A stretch of 64,000 nt of DNA from Lathyrus oleraceus (taxonomy: Eukaryota > Streptophyta > Magnoliopsida > Fabales > Fabaceae), in assembly GCF_024323335.1 (NCBI RefSeq), contig NC_066579.1:358291417-358355416 (forward strand), given 5' to 3'. Made by a program: the position numbers and the translations under genes. How positions within the stretch are numbered: position 1 is the stretch's first letter; every line of letters starts with the position of its first letter. The notes below the pieces were generated by a model, which was not told the origin of the DNA, ran no database searches, and was given only the letters and a program-made list of their open reading frames with translations. This document shows positions 45,940 to 57,149 of this stretch, in pieces.

Positions 45940-48900
45940 ATGACCATGGAAAATAAAAAGAATTTTTGTGTCCGTTTTACCGGCAAAAATTATTCTGCAT
46001 GAGAATTTCAATTCAAGATGTATGTTAAAGAAAAGGGATTATGGAGTCATCTAGATGATGTTTCTAAGGCACCGACGGAAAAAACTGCTTTAGATGCGTG
46101 GGAAACTAAAGATGCTCAAATCATCACTTGGATTCTCAAGAGTATTGATCCTCAAATGATCAATAATTTACGCTCTTTTTCAATTGCTCAAGAAATGTGG
46201 AATTATTTGAAGCGCATTTACAACCAGGACAATTCGGAAAAACGTTTTCAGTTGGAGTTAGAAATAGCCAACTATAAACAAGGTGCTTTGTCTATTCAAG
46301 AATACTATTCTGGTTTCTTAAATCTCTGGACAGAACACTCTTCTATTATACATGCTAATGTTCCTAAGACCTCTCTCGCGGCTGTTCAAGAGGTTTACAA
46401 CACCAGTGGGCGAGATCAATTTCTCATGAAATTACGTCCAGAATTTGAGGTTGTCAGAGGTGCCTTGCTGAATAGGAATCCTGTTCCTTCTTTAGATACA
46501 TGTGTTGGAGAAATTATAAGGGAGGAACAACGTCTTATTACTCAAGGAGCCATGTCTCATGAAGCTACCATTTCCGAGCCCGTGACGGTTACATATGTTG
46601 CTCAAAGTAAAGGTAAAAGTCGTGATATGAGACAGGTTCAATGTTTCTCTTGCAAACAATTTGGTCATATTGCTCGTAGCTACAATAAGAAGTTTTGTAA
46701 TTACTGCAAGCAACATGGTCATATTATCTCTGAGTGTCCCACACGTCCTCCACGACCAACACAACGTTCAATACATGCATTCCATGCAACTACAAATCAT
46801 GTGGTTGGTCCATCCACTAATGGGGCATCAAACAATAGTGCTATACAATCTGAATTGATTCAACAAATAGTACTTTTCGCTCTTTCGGCATTGGGAATTC
46901 AGGGCAAGTCTTCTAATGTTTCTAGCCCATGGTTTCTTGATTCGGGTGCATCCAATCACATGACAAGTTCTTCAGAGCATTTGCACAATTTACATTCTTA
47001 TCATGGTAATCAGAAAATTCAAATAGCTGATGGTAATACTTTATCTATTACTGATATTGGCGACATAAACTCTGATTTTCGGGACGTGCTTGTATCACCC
47101 GGACTTGCGTCTAATTCATTATCTGTTGGTCAATTGGTAGATAAAAATTATGATGTTAACTTTTCTAGTGATGGTTGTCTTGTGCAGGAGAAGGTGTCGG
47201 GGAAGGTGATCGCGAAGGGGTCTAAAGTGGGAAGATTGTTTCCACTCCAGTTTATTTCTAATCATATATCTCTTGCTTGTAATAATGTTTTGAACTCTTA
47301 TGAGGATTGGCATAGAAAATTAGGTCATCCAAACTCTGTTGTTTTGTCCCATTTATTTAAAAATGGTTTGTTGGGAAATAAAAATGTTTCTAATGCCTCT
47401 ATTTCATGTTCTGTTTGCAAATTGGCTAAGAGTAAAATACTTCCTTTTCCGTCTGGTGCTTATCGTGCTTCCACTTGTTTTGAAATGATTCATAGTGATG
47501 TATTAGGTATGTCTCCTGTAGTTTCTCATTCTCACTATAAATATTTTGTCACATTTATTGATGATTATAGTCGTTTTGTTTGGATATATTTCCTTCGATC
47601 TTAATCTGAAGTGTTTTCTATGTTTAAGAAATTTTTGACATATGTTGAAACTCAATTTCAAACAAGTGTTAAAATTTTTCGCTCTGACTCTGGTGGTGAG
47701 TACATGTCTCATAAGTTTCAGGAATACCTTCAACAAAAAGGCATCTTGTCGCAACGATCTTGTCCCAATACCCCTCAACAAAATGGTATGGCAGAATGTA
47801 AGAATCGTCATTTGCTTGATGTAACACGCACATTGCTTCTCCAAGCTTCTGTACCATCCCGATTTTGGGTAGAGGCTCTTTCCACAACTCTCTTCTTGAT
47901 CAATCGTCTTCCTTTTACGGTTATTGAACTTGATTCTCCTTTCTTTCGTATTTTTAAAATTCATCCTGATTATAGTGCTTTACATACTTTTGGGTGTGTG
48001 TGTTTTGTTCACTTGCCTCCTTTTGAAAGGCATAAGCTTGGAGCACAATCTGTTCAATGTGCATTTATGAGATATAGTCACTCTCATAAGGGATTTGTGT
48101 GTTATGATGTCACTAACCATCGTTTTCGCATTTCTAGAAATGTGACATTTTCTGATAATCAGTTTATGTTTCCCTGTGTTTCTCCTGCCATTAATGATAT
48201 TGTTACTCTTCCTAAGCTTTCTATTATGCCTCAATCTATTGAACGTTATAAACCAGGTCATGTATATGTTAGACAAAACAGGCAGCAGGTTCCCACACCC
48301 CTTCCTGATACTGAACCGCCACCTGATCCTATACCGGTTGAACCACGACGTTCTGGTCAAATATCTCGTGCACCAGATAGATATTCACCAGACAAGTATG
48401 ATTCCTCACATACTTCTCTGACTACCACACTCTCTAGCATATCTATTCCAACTTGTTACTCACAGGCTGTTAAGGATGTGCGATGGATAAAAGCAATGAA
48501 TGAAGAGCTTCAAGCTCTTCAAGAGAATTTCACATGGGATATTGTCTCTTGCCCTCCTGATGTAAAACCTATAGGTTGCAAATGGGTGTATTCTGTGAAA
48601 TTGAATTCTGATAGGTCCCTCAATCGTTACAAGGCTCGTTTGGTTGCGTTAGGAAACAAGCAGGAATATGGAATTGATTATGATGAGACATTTGCAATGG
48701 TTGCCAAAATGACAACCGTCCGCACGATCATCTGTATAACTGCTTCTAATGGGTGGACTCTTCATCAAATGGATGTGAAAAATGCTTTTCTTCACGGTGA
48801 CCTGACAGAAGATATTTATATGACTCCACCTCAAGGCTTATTCTCTTCATCTAAAGGCGTGTGTAAGCTCAAACGCTCCTTATATGGTTTGAAACAGGCA

Positions 48901-49989
48901 CCTAGAGCGTGGTACGAGAAATTCCGCTCCACTCTACTTGGATTCTCCTTTACTCAAAGTCAGTATGATTCATCTTTATTTATTCATAGCACATATGCGG
49001 GTATTGTTCTGTTTCTTTTGTATGTTGATGATATGGTTATTACTGGTTCGGATCATGCTTCCATTCAGCAACTTAAGCAACAGTTACAAGCATCATTTCA
49101 CATGAAAGATCTGGGTAATCTACATTATTTTCTTGGTCTTGAGGTTCATTCTACATCCAAGGGCATCTTTCTCCATCAACACAAGTATGCTAAAGATTTG
49201 ATTTCTATGGCCGGTCTCGAATCGGCTAATCCGGTAGATACTCCTCTTGAGGTTAATGTTAAATATCATCGTGATGATGGTGATCTTTTGCCTGATCCCT
49301 TATTGTATCGACAACTTGTGGGTAGCCTCAACTACTTGACTATTACTCGCCCCGACATATCTTTTGTTGTTCAACAAGTAAGTCAATTCATGCATTCTCC
49401 TCGCCATCTTCATTTGGCTGCGGTTCATAGTATAATTCGCTACTTAAAGGGAACCTCTCACCGTGGATTATTCTTTTCCGTTGGAATTTCTCTTCAGTTG
49501 AGTGCTTATAGTGATGCTGATTGGGCAGGGTGTCCTGATACTCGTCGATCTGTTACTGGTTGGTGCATGTTTCTTGGTTCTTCATTGATCTCTTGGAAAA
49601 GTAAGAAGCAAGCAAGAGTTTCTAAATCTTCTACTGAATCAGAGTATCGTGCCATGTCTGCTGCTTGTTCAGAAATACTTTGGCTTTGTGGTCTTTTGGC
49701 TGAACTTGGATTTCCCCAAATAGAGCCAACTTCACTTTATGCTGACAATACAAGTGCCATTCAAATTGTTGCAAATCCTGTTTTTCATGAACGCACCAAA
49801 CATATCGAAGTTGATTGTCATTCAATACGTGACGCCTACGATGATCGAATAATATCACTTCCTCACGTCAGTACTCAGTTGCAGGTTGCAGATATTCTTA
49901 CCAAGGCTGTTCCACGCCCACGACATCAGTTTCTTGTTAGCAAATTGATGCTCCTTGACCAGCTGCATCAATTTGAGGGGGGATGTTAA
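45940..49989 (+). pseudogene. Copia-2 gag-pol, two in-frame stops
   Basis: One frame of 1349 codons plus stop, from ATG 45940 (MTMENKKNFCVRFTG), is interrupted by TGA at 46000-46002 and TAA at 47602-47604 but never shifted. Gag includes ENKKNFCVRFTGKNYSA and two zinc knuckles; the first (CFSCKQFGHIARSY) has lost its last Cys, the second (CNYCKQHGHIISEC) is complete. Protease has WFLDSGASNHMT. Integrase keeps HSD, SDSGGEY and the catalytic Glu, though AERKNR is AECKNR. Reverse transcriptase has QMDVKNAFLHGDL and YVDDMVIT; RNase H has SDADWAG, STESEYRA and YADNTSA. The stop at 47602 falls inside the integrase core, so no full product is expected. Confidence 0.93.
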
Positions 49990-50160
49990 TCAGGAAATAA
50001 TCAAACACATTTATTGTAAATGATTTACATTCATAGAATAGAAAATTAGTCATTAAGAGGTGTAATTAGTTGTGATTAGTCATTATGAGTTGTAATTACC
50101 AACACTATTATATATAGTATCAAATGCAATGAGAAAGACATCAAGCCAGAATTTCTAACA
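49984..50160 (+). repeat. 3' LTR of Copia-2
   Basis: 177 bp, about 95% identical to the 5' LTR by eye. Confidence 0.92.
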
Positions 50161-51150
50161 GCTCCAACGACCTATTCCACCAAGGGCCAAAGTAGTAGAG
50201 ACGTGTCGAGTATACAGCGATAGAGTCTCAAGTTCTTACTCCCGGGCACGCTCAAACATACTGGCCAAATACGAGTAATCCTCCTCTGAAGGAGGAACCT
50301 GACATTCATTTGAGAAGCGAGGGCCCGACCCAGTCAGCAGTGGAAGGGACAAAAGACCTGAAGCACTTTGCGGCCTATGAATAACAGTCAAAGCAGTAAC
50401 ACTTTCAGAACACTACAAAGTAGTGAAGGCCATACTTCAGTTCCTACTGACCATATTCCAGTAGTAAAAGCTGAAGCGCTACTTCATCCTTCATTGAATC
50501 TGCACACAATCGTTATCAAAGCAAACACGTCATGAGTAAGCAAATTGAAAGCAAATAGGCCAATAACTTCTAGAACATACCAACAATAATCTTCCTTTCA
50601 TCCCGGATACGAGCCTCCATCAGGAAGCAGGTATCAATGAGGCATTTCAAGCATTTCCAGATGGCTTCCTCCGGAGGAACACCGCCCCGAAAATAAGCCA
50701 TGTTATTAATGAAACTCATCTCATCAGCCGCTTCTCCTAGTACAACTCTTCTTGGGAAATGTCCTCCCCTTTGTATACATATAACTCATCTCCCATGAGG
50801 AAATGACTCTCGGTCCAGTACTTAGGGAACAACTTAACATATTTATCCTTTCCTTTATCTCCAACAACGCAAACTGTTGCATGAACTTCTGGGTTGATAT
50901 GAGTAACCAGAAAGAATCAATCTCCATCAGCGCAAACTGTTTGTAGGTTAAGCCAACATCTGTCCAATCAAACTGAATTGCAATTGAAGATATGCTTCAG
51001 AATTTTGAGATACCTCAAAACAACACCTGCTCTAGGCCTTATATTCAAAATGGACTCCAACCTTACCACCACATGCTTCAATGACTCTGATTGAGGGGCT
51101 TTCAGAGAGACCAAAAGATCAACTACTTGATTCTACTTTTATTTAGATTC
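50161..51150 (-). pseudogene. Unidentified - strand coding remnant of an old element
   Basis: Base composition and long open stretches on - suggest decayed coding DNA. Short pieces: MAYFRGGVPPEEAIWKCLKC (50701-50640), HATVCVVGDKGKDKYVKLFP and MGDELYVYKGEDISQEELY (about 50890-50730), and PPSEEDYSYLASMFERARE (about 50310-50254). Frames change between them and some changes may be introns. The style resembles gag-like proteins of legume gypsy elements, but I do not recognise the family. Copia-2 separates it from its continuation at 45608. Confidence 0.4.
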
Positions 51151-51164
51151 AACTCAAATATTAT

Positions 51165-51315
51165 GTTTGTTATTAGTTTGATAGAATTAAGTTAGGTGAT
51201 TAATCATCTACTCCTTATGTGATTATGTTAATCCACTATCATATATAAAGTGGCATACCTATTGTACAAACTAAGAAAATAACAATAATATTTCTTCCTT
51301 CAATTTTGTTTCATT
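51165..51315. repeat. Possible LTR, right member of a pair
   Basis: See the copy at 44902; shared blocks are CACTATCATATATAAA, GTGGCA, TACAAACTAAGAAAATAA and AATATTTCTTCCTTCA. Confidence 0.45.
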
Positions 51316-51789
51316 ATGTTGAGAAATATAGTCAAAATGACTATACGTTAACACGAGAATTCTTATTTTTCTATCATTGAAGTTGTATAGAATTATCCAT
51401 AGATTAAAGTGTATTGGAAACCTCTAAAACATTGATTGAGAATTCAATATCCAATTATTTATGATGAACTGAGAAGTTATCACCATAAATAGATAAAAAT
51501 GTAAAAATGAAAAGGGAAAACAATGCTGTCACAATAGTTCAAACTCGTAAAAAGAAGGAAAAATACCAATCTAGAGTTTTTTACCCTTCTATTCATTGAT
51601 TTCATAACCTTCATCTTTCTATCCCATGCACCAAATTTCCATCGAACATTTGTTCAAAAGATCTTGCCGAGAAGGTCGACAAAGTAATTCAAAAGCAATC
51701 CAAATACAATACTAATAAAACATATAATTTTCGTACACGAGCTGTAGACATGGTTAATTATGTGAAAAAATGTGGTCAATTCAGTTTAG

Positions 51790-51884
51790 AATAACCTTAA
51801 TAAACATATCTTAAGTGTAAGTGGCGTGTCTCGAAGCTTTGGAGTGACATTGTCAAGGTTGATGATCAGGTCCAAGGTCTTGGT
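51790..51884 (+). pseudogene. LINE open reading frame, part 1 (before the Copia-3 insertion)
   Basis: The frame reading CKWRVSKLWSDIVKVDDQVQ runs to the edge of the Copia LTR and continues in the same sense at 60333 with NWCVGDGSKTNAWSDCW. It corresponds to the link between the LINE reverse transcriptase and its zinc-binding domain. The segment before 51790 (51320-51790) is AT-rich and shows no reliable LINE motif. Confidence 0.65.
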
Positions 51885-52081
51885 TGTTAAATTGAAATAA
51901 AACTTTCATATTATTTCAATCGTATATTACAAGGAAGAAATAGGTTATATTTATATCCACAGAAAATCTATTTCTAATTATAACTAAATCAGAATAATTA
52001 TAGCCAAATCATGGTAATTAACAATTAATAACTATATTCCTATTATAGTTCCTAAAATCTTGTTGACAGCTAACGCCAACA
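51885..52081 (-). repeat. 3' LTR of Copia-3
   Basis: 197 bp; about 95% identical by eye to 60131-60327. Confidence 0.9.
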
Positions 52082-52089
52082 CTCCCCCT

Positions 52090-52583
52090 CAAGTTGGTGC
52101 ATAGAGATCTCGAATGGCCAACTTGTCAAGTGCGTTGTAGAAGTCTCTGCTACATACAACTTTTGTGAGTATATCTGCTAATTGATCTTCAGATTTAACA
52201 AACGGGGAATTGAATTATCTTGGTCTCCAAATTTTGCTTAATGAAGTGTCGATCTATTTCCACGTGTTTTGTTCGATCATGTTGAACCGGATTATGAGCA
52301 ATTTCAATTGCAGACTTGTTGTCACAAAAAAGTTCATCGCATTGTTCGGAGCAAAGCCAATTTCAATTAACAATCTTCGAAACCAAAGAAGCTCACAAAG
52401 ACCTTTAGCCATCCCTCGAAACTCTGCTTCAGCACTTGATAATGCTACAACCTTTTGTTTCTTACTTTTCCATGTAACCAAATTTCCTCCAACAAAGGTA
52501 AAATAGTCTGAGGTGGATTTTCTGTTGGTGATATCTCCTGCCCAGTCAGCGTCTGTATAACCTCCTGCCCAGTTAGTTGTCAA
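52090..52583 (-). pseudogene. Copia-3 polyprotein, RNase H end
   Basis: Reads GGYTDADWAGDITNRKSTSD, LVTWKSKKQKVVALSSAEAE, then after a frameshift [20 protein letters not shown] and DQLADILTKVV. The RNase H catalytic landmarks are present but the frame is broken. At its upstream edge the ten bases CCTGCCCAGT occur twice (52539 and 52564), so the junction with the foreign block carries a small duplication. Confidence 0.82.
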
Positions 52584-52929
52584 TCAAACTCGGCAAGACA
52601 TCGCATCTTGTGTCTACGTATCTCATCTGAACATGAGAATCAGAGTTGCCGTAGTTCGGCTACATAGGGATTTCCATCTGAACATGGACTTACAAAGGAG
52701 GACACCAATTGTGTCAAAGGAGAGTGGGCAATGTGTTCACACCCTAGCAGCAGGTGTCGCAGCTCGCTGAATCGAGTCTTAGGCGGTTACCTCTTTGCAA
52801 TAGGACGGATTGACATGCCACAGGATCGGAGACGCACGGAAGGTCTAAAAGAATGGGGAAGCTCTGCCTTAAAGTTGTCATGCAATATGTACTTAAGTGT
52901 TAGGATTTACAAATGGGGATATCTACCTA

Positions 52930-53260
52930 ATGTTAGCATGCAAAGTAATAAGGGAATTCTACCTATGTTATCGTACAAAAGAATATGGGAATCCTACCTA
53001 TGTTATCATACAAAAGGATATGGGAATCCTACCTATGTTATCATACAAAAGGATATGGGAATCCTACCTATGTTATCATACAAAAGGATATGGGAATCCT
53101 ACCTATGTTATCATACAAAAGGATATGGGAATCCTACCTATGTTATCATACAAAAGGATATGGGAATCCTACCTATGTCATCATACAAAGGGTTATGGGA
53201 ATCCTACCTATGTCATCATACAAAGGGTTCTATCTAATGGGTGCTACCTAAACGGAACAA
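52930..53260. repeat. Tandem array, 35-bp unit (about 8-9 copies)
   Basis: GGGAATCCTACCTATGTTAT followed by CATACAAAAGGATAT repeats exactly every 35 bases (starts 52987, 53022, 53057, ...); outer copies diverge. Because 35 is not a multiple of 3, all three + frames stay open and give look-alike repeat proteins; none is a gene. Confidence 0.95.
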
Positions 53261-53299
53261 GAATCGACGAATGGAGCAAAGAGAGGTGCTAGGGATAAG

Positions 53300-53442
53300 G
53301 ATAGATGGCGATGCATGAAGCAATCGACTTACAAGGTTGATGGCGATGCATAAAGCAATCGACTTACAAGGTTGATGGCGATGCATAAAGCAATCGACTT
53401 ATAAGGTTGATGGCGATGCATAAAGCAATCGACTTACAAGGT
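53300..53442. repeat. Second tandem array, 35-bp unit (4 copies)
   Basis: TGGCGATGCATAAAGCAATC then GACTTACAAGGTTGA, starting at 53306, 53341, 53376 and 53411. The sequence is unrelated to the preceding array but has the same 35-bp period. Confidence 0.95.
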
Positions 53443-56400
53443 AAATGGATGAATACGTGTTGGTTCTGTTAAGTTTTGAAAATGATTACTCGACGTTGGA
53501 TCGAGGTTTTGATCTTGTTATGAAATGGTTATCGGATGTTCATTTTATTTCTTGTATTAACAAATGAATAAAGAATGAAAGAATAAATATTATACATTTC
53601 ATGGGAGAGGGATACATTTGTTATGAATGGGGATTGTTCATGGCAATCAAACAAATAAGAATAAATGCCTCATACATCATACAAGTAGGCAACAGTTATT
53701 AATCAGACAGATAAGATATATAAACAAGTATATGATCAAGTCAAATAGTCAAAGAATGAAATAATAAGACATTAAACAATGTATGAGAAGTATAAACATA
53801 TTAGACAATCAAACAATAAAGACATGGATGAAAGAAAACAAGTATAAAAATATAAGATGAATAAGACAAGTGAAATTATGCACACAAAGAATCAATGAAT
53901 AATTTAATCGGGAAATGATGCAAGGATCAAATAAAATCAAGATGAAATGCCTCTAATATGTGGGACATGAGATGAACAAGGGAGGATCAAAAGATCTCTT
54001 CAATTGCCCTAAGCAATCCCTATGTCAAACATCAATCATAGAAAAGTCAACCGAAAAGTCAAGTCAACTTAAAAAATGTCAAATAAATAGTAAATTAATC
54101 ACAAAAATTATGAAAAATTAAACTAAGTTAGGTGGGGTCAGGACATCATCATCCCCCAAAAAGATTTCAAAAATAATGAAAATTGGTGTATAAATTAAGT
54201 GAAATAAAATAGAAGTCAAATTAAAAGTCAACCAAGCAAACTAGGTCAAAAATAAATTCAAAATAAATTGAAAATGGAAAATAAAATTCCAATAAAAGGT
54301 CAGGTTGACCATGAGACATTGGTCAACCCTCATCCAAAAACTCAAAATCTAAAAATAATTTTAAGTTATGAAAATAAAATAAATGAAAAAATGTGTGTTA
54401 AAATGGACTATTTGAACTAAATAATTAAAATAAAATATTAACACTAAATAAAATATGAAAATAAAAATTAAATAAATTAAATAAAATATTAATCAAAATA
54501 AAAAATATTTTTTAGTATTTTTATGAACAAATAAAATATTTTTATTAATTAAAAAGCAAAACAGAAAAAATAAAAATGAATTAAAAAAGAAAATAAAATG
54601 AAATGTAATTGGGCCAGAATGTGGGGGTGCCAACAGCAAGCGTGCGCCAGGCCCAAGTCCACGAAATTACCAGCATGACCAAAATAAAAACAATGAACAT
54701 CATTAATTTGGCAACTTCCACTTATGCCCTAGCGGATAAAACAAGGGGTGGATGGCTGAGATTTTGTGGGTGCAGTTTTTTTTTTTTTTTAAACTTTCAA
54801 CTAACATATCTCTCTCTATGGTGCTCCAAATGGGATGATGTAAAAATCAAAGTTTGAGTTTGGAACATGTAGAATATAATGATGCTTTGTTTTATGAAAA
54901 ATAGTGGCCCTAGCATGTAGAAAAGTGAACAACAAGAGGGCTTCATGCACCCCAAATTCAGCACACATGAAAAACGCAGTCCATTTCCTCCATTTTCAAA
55001 CCAACATAACTAATGCTACAGAGCTCCAAATGAGGTGATGTAAAAAATCAAAGTTCAAGTATGGAACATATAGAACACAATGGTGCTTTGTTTCATGAAA
55101 AATAATGGCTTTAGCATGTAGAAAAGCGAACAGCAAGGGGGCTTCATGCACCCGGATTTGACAAAAAATAATGTTACAAAAATTAAAGTTAAAAGCAATG
55201 CCTCATGTTGAGGGCTTTGTAAGCATGCATAGCATATTATTTACATGGAAAATAATCATGGAACAAGCATGGTATTGCATGAAAAAAGGAAAAAGTAGCA
55301 AGCATAAGCATAGTTAAAAGCATGGTATGAGCATGAAATATTAATGAGCAAGCATGATGGCCATGGAAGAGAATGAGTGAAACGTTTACCTAGTGGATGC
55401 AAGGTCCACTGCCCCTTGGTGTGGAGAAAATGGAAAGAGAAGAGATGCTACTTTGTGCTTTGAGAGCTTGTGAAATGGAAAATGAGGAATGGATCTCTTG
55501 CTTGCCTTGCCTCCTTTGAAAGTAGCAGCCAACCCTTTTCAGATTAGGGTTTTAGAAGCTTTAAATATGTAGGTCTAATGTGTCTTAATGGGCTTGGAAT
55601 GTTGGTTTGGATTATGACAAAATGATGCAAAAAGTGGTGCCAAAAGGTGAGGTGTATTAGAAGATCTAATTGTGGCAAAGCTTAAGTGAGTGAACCAAAA
55701 GAAAATGGCCAAATGAGGTAAAGAGTGGTGTGTGAGTCGTTTTTGGTTAGACTTGATTTTCTAGTGCAACACAAAAATGGCCCAACATGGTGACTTTAAG
55801 ACCTTGTATCTTGATGAATACATGTCCAAATGGCAAAGCAATGCAAACAGTAGAAAGAGGGCATGGAACTTAACATCTTTCATGTTGAACACATCTTGAA
55901 ATTGTGAGTGGAAAGGGGTGGAAAATGGCCATAAAGTTCAGGTTTCATGGCTGCAAAATGGTTGGGCCAGTTTGGCCTAAATGCTGTCAAAAAAATTCAG
56001 CCTATGATACCAACTTTAGATGAGTGTATCTTCCAAACCAATGATCCAAATGGGGTGGTTCCAAAAAGGTGTGAAAGAGGACATAACAAGGTACAACTGT
56101 CATGAAGAAAGTGTTTCCAAAAGATGCCTTGAAGTGCAAGAAATCTGGCCCATAAGTCTTGATAAAGTCCTACTTTGACCAAGCATAACTTTCTCAATTT
56201 TAATCCAAATGAAACAAACTTTATATCTCTAGAAAGCTTGGAACAAGAGGAACAAATTTCATGTTGGAGAAATTTTCAAATGGAGCTTGCATCTTGATGT
56301 AATATAGGCTTAAAGTGGATGAAAAAAACCATAAAACTTGCCTTAAATGGAAAGTCAACCATTTCCAAATTTGGTAACTTTTCCAACTCCTGATTAAATG

Positions 56401-57149
56401 ATGAATCCATGATCCAACCTTGATAAAATTTCACATTTAGGCTTCCTTAGGCATGAATTTTGAGATTCCACTTTCAAAATGTCAAGAGTTGACTTTTCTG
56501 GCCTCACAGTTGACTTTTCCCAAACTGTCTGATTTCCGATTCCAGTGATCAATTGAAGCACCTCTGGCTCAAATAAAAAGCTGATTTTTTGTATGTAGAC
56601 CCTTGTGGACATATGGAGGGCCATGGAAAAGAGTTCCACCCAAAGAATCAGAAATAAACTGATTTTATACCAAACCCCGATTTTAGGGCCAAAATGACTA
56701 GGAAGTGATTACACTGATTGCCAATGGATCTTTGTGAGATAATTGGGGATCTTCATAGGCCTAGGTTCTTATCTTTCATGACATGAATGAGCCCTTCTAC
56801 TTCCAGCTAAACCTTGCCTGTTGCGGGTAGCCATGAAACCCTGATTTTTTTGATTAAATCCATATGCACACTCTGAGAGCTCTGAATCTTCCACTGATGA
56901 GCTGAGGACCATAATAAGACATATGGAACCCCTTGAGACCCTTGAGACTTGTATATTTGGAGAATGAAATTCAATTCCCAGTCTTGCTCTATGTAGGCTC
57001 CTTCTATTAAGGAGTGATCAATAAAACCCCGATTTCCCAAGTCACTGATGCAGTATGCAATGAGTATGACCTAGTATGATGCTAATGCAATGTGAAACAC
57101 AATCCCATGCTTCCAAGAAAAATGAAAGGTAAATTTTGGGGTATTACAC

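Larger units (their letters stand above)
45609..50160 (+). mobile_element. Ty1/Copia retrotransposon (Copia-2), 4.55 kb
   Basis: 177-bp LTRs at 45609-45785 and 49984-50160 start TGTTAATCAGG and end TTTCTAACA and differ at about eight positions. A canonical initiator-Met primer site TGGTATCAGA follows the left LTR directly; a polypurine tract (TTTGAGGGGGGA) precedes the right. The flanking five bases are ATTCC and GCTCC, at best a diverged duplication. The polyprotein has two stops. Confidence 0.92.
52578..57148 (-). mobile_element. Ogre/Tat-like solo LTR or fragment inside Copia-3
   Basis: On the - strand the block begins TGTAATACCCCAAAATTTACC (57148 downward), a form typical of long legume gypsy LTRs, and it can be read to end ..GATTGACA at 52578 (TG on +). 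It has no coding sequence. It contains the motif CTACGTATCTCATCTGAACATGAG..CGTAGTTCGG (52615-52660) related to 29592, two tandem arrays (below), and repeated paragraphs on either side of 54950 (GCTCCAAAT(G/A)(G/A)G(A/G)TGATGTAAAAA, twice). Matching flanking duplicates were not found (CTTAC on the right, TTAGT on the left), and Copia sequence is lost between the sides, so the origin may be insertion plus deletion. Confidence 0.55.

Noticed and set aside
52731..53292. Three overlapping + frames encoding repeated GNPTYVII / MGILPMLSYKRIWESYLC peptides
   Set aside because: They are the three translations of a 35-bp tandem repeat, which stays open in every frame because 35 is not a multiple of 3; no start context, homology or gene setting.
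52930..53442. Regular 35-bp repeats as a CRISPR array
   Set aside because: Units are directly adjacent with no unique spacers, in a plant retroelement, and no cas-like gene exists in the window.
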